Assembly (NCBI GenBank): GCA_964649825.1
Contig: CAZYQW010000089.1
Location: forward strand, 1 to 64,000
Source: CAZYQW01 sp964649825
Lineage (GTDB): Bacteria > Planctomycetota > B15-G4 > JADJEK01
Length of the DNA: 64,000 nt
Direction: 5' to 3'
In this document: positions 61,411-64,000 of the stretch, piece after piece
Layout of the letters: each line of letters opens with the position of its first letter
Position numbering within the stretch: the stretch's first letter is position 1
Made by a program: the position numbers and the translations under genes
Notes under the pieces: generated by a model
The model's database searches: none
Seen by the model: the letters and a program-made list of their open reading frames with translations, nothing else
Told to the model about the DNA's origin: nothing

Positions 61411-64000
61411 ATGATCACGGGTGAGAAGAACCTCCTCCTCGTCATCGTTCTCTCGCTGAGCGCGCTGGTCGCGCCGACGGCGGCCGGCCACGACTTCTTC
61501 ACCGGAAACGGCGACTCGCCGGACGGACCCGACGATCCCAACGATCAAGACGACCCGTGCGGGGGCGAGGGCGCCGACCCGGTCACTCTGTTCAGCGGCG
61601 ACCTCCTCCTGGATCGCACCGACGCCCGGATCCCGGGGCGAGGAATCGATGTCGATCTCGCGTTCCGGTACCGGTCACGCAGCGCGTACAACGGCCCGTT
61701 CGGGTACGGCTGGGAGCTGGTCATCCATCGGCGGCTGAACCAGCTCGCCAACGGGGACGTGGCGATCCAGACCGGCACGAACCGCGTCGAGACGTTCACG
61801 TTCAACGGCTCCGGCTTCGACAATCCGGAGGGGTTCAGCGGCTCGTTGACCGCCAACGCGAACGGAACGTTCACGCTGCGCGCCCGCTCTGGATTCACAC
61901 AGACGTTCGACGTGAACGGCAACCTCGCGCGCATGGAGGACACGAGCGGCAACGGCGTCGACTTCACGTACACCGCTCAGAAGCTCCCGATCCTCGGTCC
62001 GTCGCCCTACTTCGTCGACCAGCCGACGGGCGTGATCTCGATGGAGTACCTCCTGCTCCAGATCACCGACACGGTGGGCCGGCAGATCGACTTCGCCTAC
62101 GACGGGCAGAACCGCCTCGAGTCGATCTCGTACGCCGGCCGCCAGGTGCGCTACACGTACTCGCCGGCGGGCGACCTCGTCTCCGTGCGCGCTCCCGCCA
62201 CCGCCGAGTACCCGGCCGGCACGACGACGACGTACGGCTACGACGGCACGCACAACCTCACGTCGGTCACCGACGCGCGCGGCCAGACCATCCTGACCAA
62301 CACCTACGACTCGTCCGATCGCGTCGACGTCCAGGTCGCCGGCGACGGGACCTACGACTTCACGTACGGCACCGACGGCGGCAATCCGACGACGACCGTC
62401 GTCGATCCCGCCGGGGTCGTGACGACGTACACCTTCGATGCCGGCGGCCTGATGACGAAGAAGGAAGTCTTCACCGACGGCGTTCCGGCCGGAGAGCCGG
62501 CGTCGTACGTGACGACGTACGTCTACGGCGCCCAGGACCGCCTGATCCGCGAGGTCTGGCCGCGCGGCAACGCGGTCGAGTACCAGTACACGACCGACGG
62601 CGACCTCCTCGAGGTGCGCCGCAAGGCGGTCGGCGTGGCCGCGTTCACGCCGCACCCGAGCGATCTCGTGACCGGCTTTTCGTACGAGCCCTTGTTCGGC
62701 AAGCCGAAGTCGGTGATCGACCCGAAGGGGCGGGTGACGGTCTACACGTACGACTACGAGATGAGCGAGCCTGCCCGTGGGCTCGTCCGCAAGATCGCGT
62801 TCCCGACCGTCGCCGGGAATCCCGTCGAGATGACGCAGACGTACAACGCGTTCGGGCAGGTCGAGACGGCGACCGACCCGAACGGCAACGTGGTTCGACG
62901 CACGTACGACGCGAGCAACGGGCATCCGACGTCGATCACCGCCGGGTTCGGTACGCCGAAGGCGGCGACCGTCCAGCTCGTACACGATGCGGTCGGCAAC
63001 CTGGTCGCGTACACCGACGCGAACGGGAACACCACGCAGGTCGAGGTGAACGCGCTCGATCAGATCACGACGATCACGTCGCCCGCCCCTCTCTCCTACG
63101 AGGTGCACTACCGCTACGACGAGGTCGGCAACCTGGCTCAGGTCGACCGCCAGCTCGCCGCCGCGAACCCGGGTCCACTCCCCGCGTTCGGCGCCTCGAG
63201 CCCGACCGACGGGTGGCAGACGACCCGGTACGTGGCGAGCATCCTGAACCAGATCGGGACGATGACCGATGACCGGGGGCAGGTCGTGACGTACGACTAC
63301 GACGCGCTCGGCCGTCAGACTTCCTTCCAGGACGAGCTCGGCCGCGTGACCGCGTTCGAGTACGAGGAGCGCGGTCTGCTCGCGCGTACGATCGACTCGA
63401 ACGCGACGCCGGGGGTCACGGAGTATCGCTACGACGAGAACGGGAACCACGCGGTCTCGACCGATGCCGCGACCAACACGACGACGTTCACGTACGACGG
63501 TCACGACCGCCGAACGCGCACGACGCATCCGGACGGGACGTTCGAGGAGCTGACGTACGACGAGGCGTCGAACGTGACCCTCCTGCGCACGACGGCGGGT
63601 CAGATGATCGCGTACCAGTACGACGCGTTGAATCGGATCACGTCGAAGGCGACGGCGAGCGAGACGACGACGTTCTCCTACGACGCGGGCAGCCGCCTGC
63701 TGACCGCGAGCGACGCGGACGCGACGTTGCAGTTCGCGTACGACCCGCTCGACCGGATCATCGCCGCCACGACCACGATCTCCGGTCTGACGTCGCGCAC
63801 CGTCGAGTACGGGTTCGATCCGGCGGGCAATCGGGCGCGAATCAAGTACCCGAATGGCGACGACGCGAAGTACACGTACGACGCGCTGAACCGCCCGCTC
63901 ACGATCTCCGCCTCCCCGGTGATCCAGCGTCCTCTCGCCGAGTTCACCTACGACGCGCTCGACCGGCGCACCAGCCGCGTCCTCGAGAACGACGTCCGCA
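61411..64000 (+). CDS. Second RHS-repeat protein, cut by the window end
   Basis: This is a paralogue of the RHS protein at 56831-60934; 863 codons are present before the edge. The signal peptide MITGEKNLLLVIVLSLSALV is followed by HDFFTGNGDSPDGPDDP and GADPVTLFSGD, nearly the same as in the first copy. FRYRSRSAYNGPFGYGWE and LQITDTVGRQIDFAYDGQNR match equally well. YD repeats continue to the end. The core and any toxin tip lie outside the window, so its effector domain cannot be seen. It starts 58 bases after the immunity-position gene, and a GGAAGGG lies before the ATG. Confidence 0.88.
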   Translation, partial: MITGEKNLLLVIVLSLSALVAPTAAGHDFFTGNGDSPDGPDDPNDQDDPCGGEGADPVTLFSGDLLLDRTDARIPGRGIDVDLAFRYRSRSAYNGPFGYGWELVIHRRLNQLANGDVAIQTGTNRVETFTFNGSGFDNPEGFSGSLTANANGTFTLRARSGFTQTFDVNGNLARMEDTSGNGVDFTYTAQKLPILGPSPYFVDQPTGVISMEYLLLQITDTVGRQIDFAYDGQNRLESISYAGRQVRYTYSPAGDLVSVRAPATAEYPAGTTTTYGYDGTHNLTSVTDARGQTILTNTYDSSDRVDVQVAGDGTYDFTYGTDGGNPTTTVVDPAGVVTTYTFDAGGLMTKKEVFTDGVPAGEPASYVTTYVYGAQDRLIREVWPRGNAVEYQYTTDGDLLEVRRKAVGVAAFTPHPSDLVTGFSYEPLFGKPKSVIDPKGRVTVYTYDYEMSEPARGLVRKIAFPTVAGNPVEMTQTYNAFGQVETATDPNGNVVRRTYDASNGHPTSITAGFGTPKAATVQLVHDAVGNLVAYTDANGNTTQVEVNALDQITTITSPAPLSYEVHYRYDEVGNLAQVDRQLAAANPGPLPAFGASSPTDGWQTTRYVASILNQIGTMTDDRGQVVTYDYDALGRQTSFQDELGRVTAFEYEERGLLARTIDSNATPGVTEYRYDENGNHAVSTDAATNTTTFTYDGHDRRTRTTHPDGTFEELTYDEASNVTLLRTTAGQMIAYQYDALNRITSKATASETTTFSYDAGSRLLTASDADATLQFAYDPLDRIIAATTTISGLTSRTVEYGFDPAGNRARIKYPNGDDAKYTYDALNRPLTISASPVIQRPLAEFTYDALDRRTSRVLENDVR

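Noticed and set aside
1..64000. tRNA, rRNA, insertion sequence or integrase genes
   Set aside because: No cloverleaf-like gene, rRNA stretch, transposase or recombinase protein, or att-like flanking repeat was recognised; short tRNA genes could still be missed by eye.

Overview
This window is high-GC bacterial DNA (roughly 70% G+C by eye) with densely packed genes, many joined by 4-base start/stop overlaps. Three features point to a Gram-negative, probably planctomycete-like organism. There is a lipid A gene (lpxB) and the futalosine route to menaquinone (mqnC, mqnE, mqnA). There is also an ECF sigma factor translationally coupled to a TPR-bearing Ser/Thr kinase, and large secreted beta-helix, PKD and RHS proteins. 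The phylum is an inference; no rRNA or tRNA gene was found to settle it.

Layout: 1-5000 holds menaquinone genes mqnC-mqnE and mqnA, with a divergent SGNH hydrolase between them. 5178-14063 carries a secreted subtilase, a broken secreted-protein gene behind a perfect hairpin, the sigma factor/kinase pair and a secreted beta-helix protein. 14144-14343 is a frameshifted relic resembling the C-terminus of topoisomerase VI subunit A. 14478-30114 is mostly housekeeping: serC, surE, clpP, a lipoprotein phosphodiesterase, a K+ uptake operon (TrkH with a long N-terminal extension, TrkA, a HAMP sensor), ilvE with an ACT protein, a DUF1015 protein and lpxB. 30315-38952 is regulatory and envelope: a lower-GC orphan sensor kinase, two sigma/anti-sigma operons (one ending in a class III-like sirtuin), a cytoplasmic beta-helix protein and two lipoproteins.

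39100-47864 (minus strand) is a bacterial microcompartment (BMC) operon. It encodes two BMC-H, two different tandem-domain BMC-T and two BMC-P shell proteins, an acylating aldehyde dehydrogenase, two proteins with a related EutQ-like N-terminal motif (one fused to an ACT domain), a DUF711/UPF0210 protein, an SGNH hydrolase and, upstream, a class III CoA-transferase. No familiar signature enzyme (diol dehydratase, ethanolamine lyase, glycyl-radical enzyme, aldolase) and no PduL are visible. The shell and AldDH are conventional, but the cargo looks unusual. My best candidate for an undescribed system is this BMC with a DUF711/ACT pair and possible CoA recycling by a CoA-transferase.

48367-64000 (plus strand) is a surface or secreted operon. 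It starts with a 2167-residue beta-helix protein built of six repeated units with FlgD-like Ig domains, followed by a PD40 propeller protein with a FlgD-like domain. Next come an RHS protein ending in a predicted HNH nuclease toxin, a small overlapping gene in the immunity position, and a second RHS paralogue cut by the window edge. The first three genes overlap by 4 bases, so they are probably made together as an export/toxin assembly.
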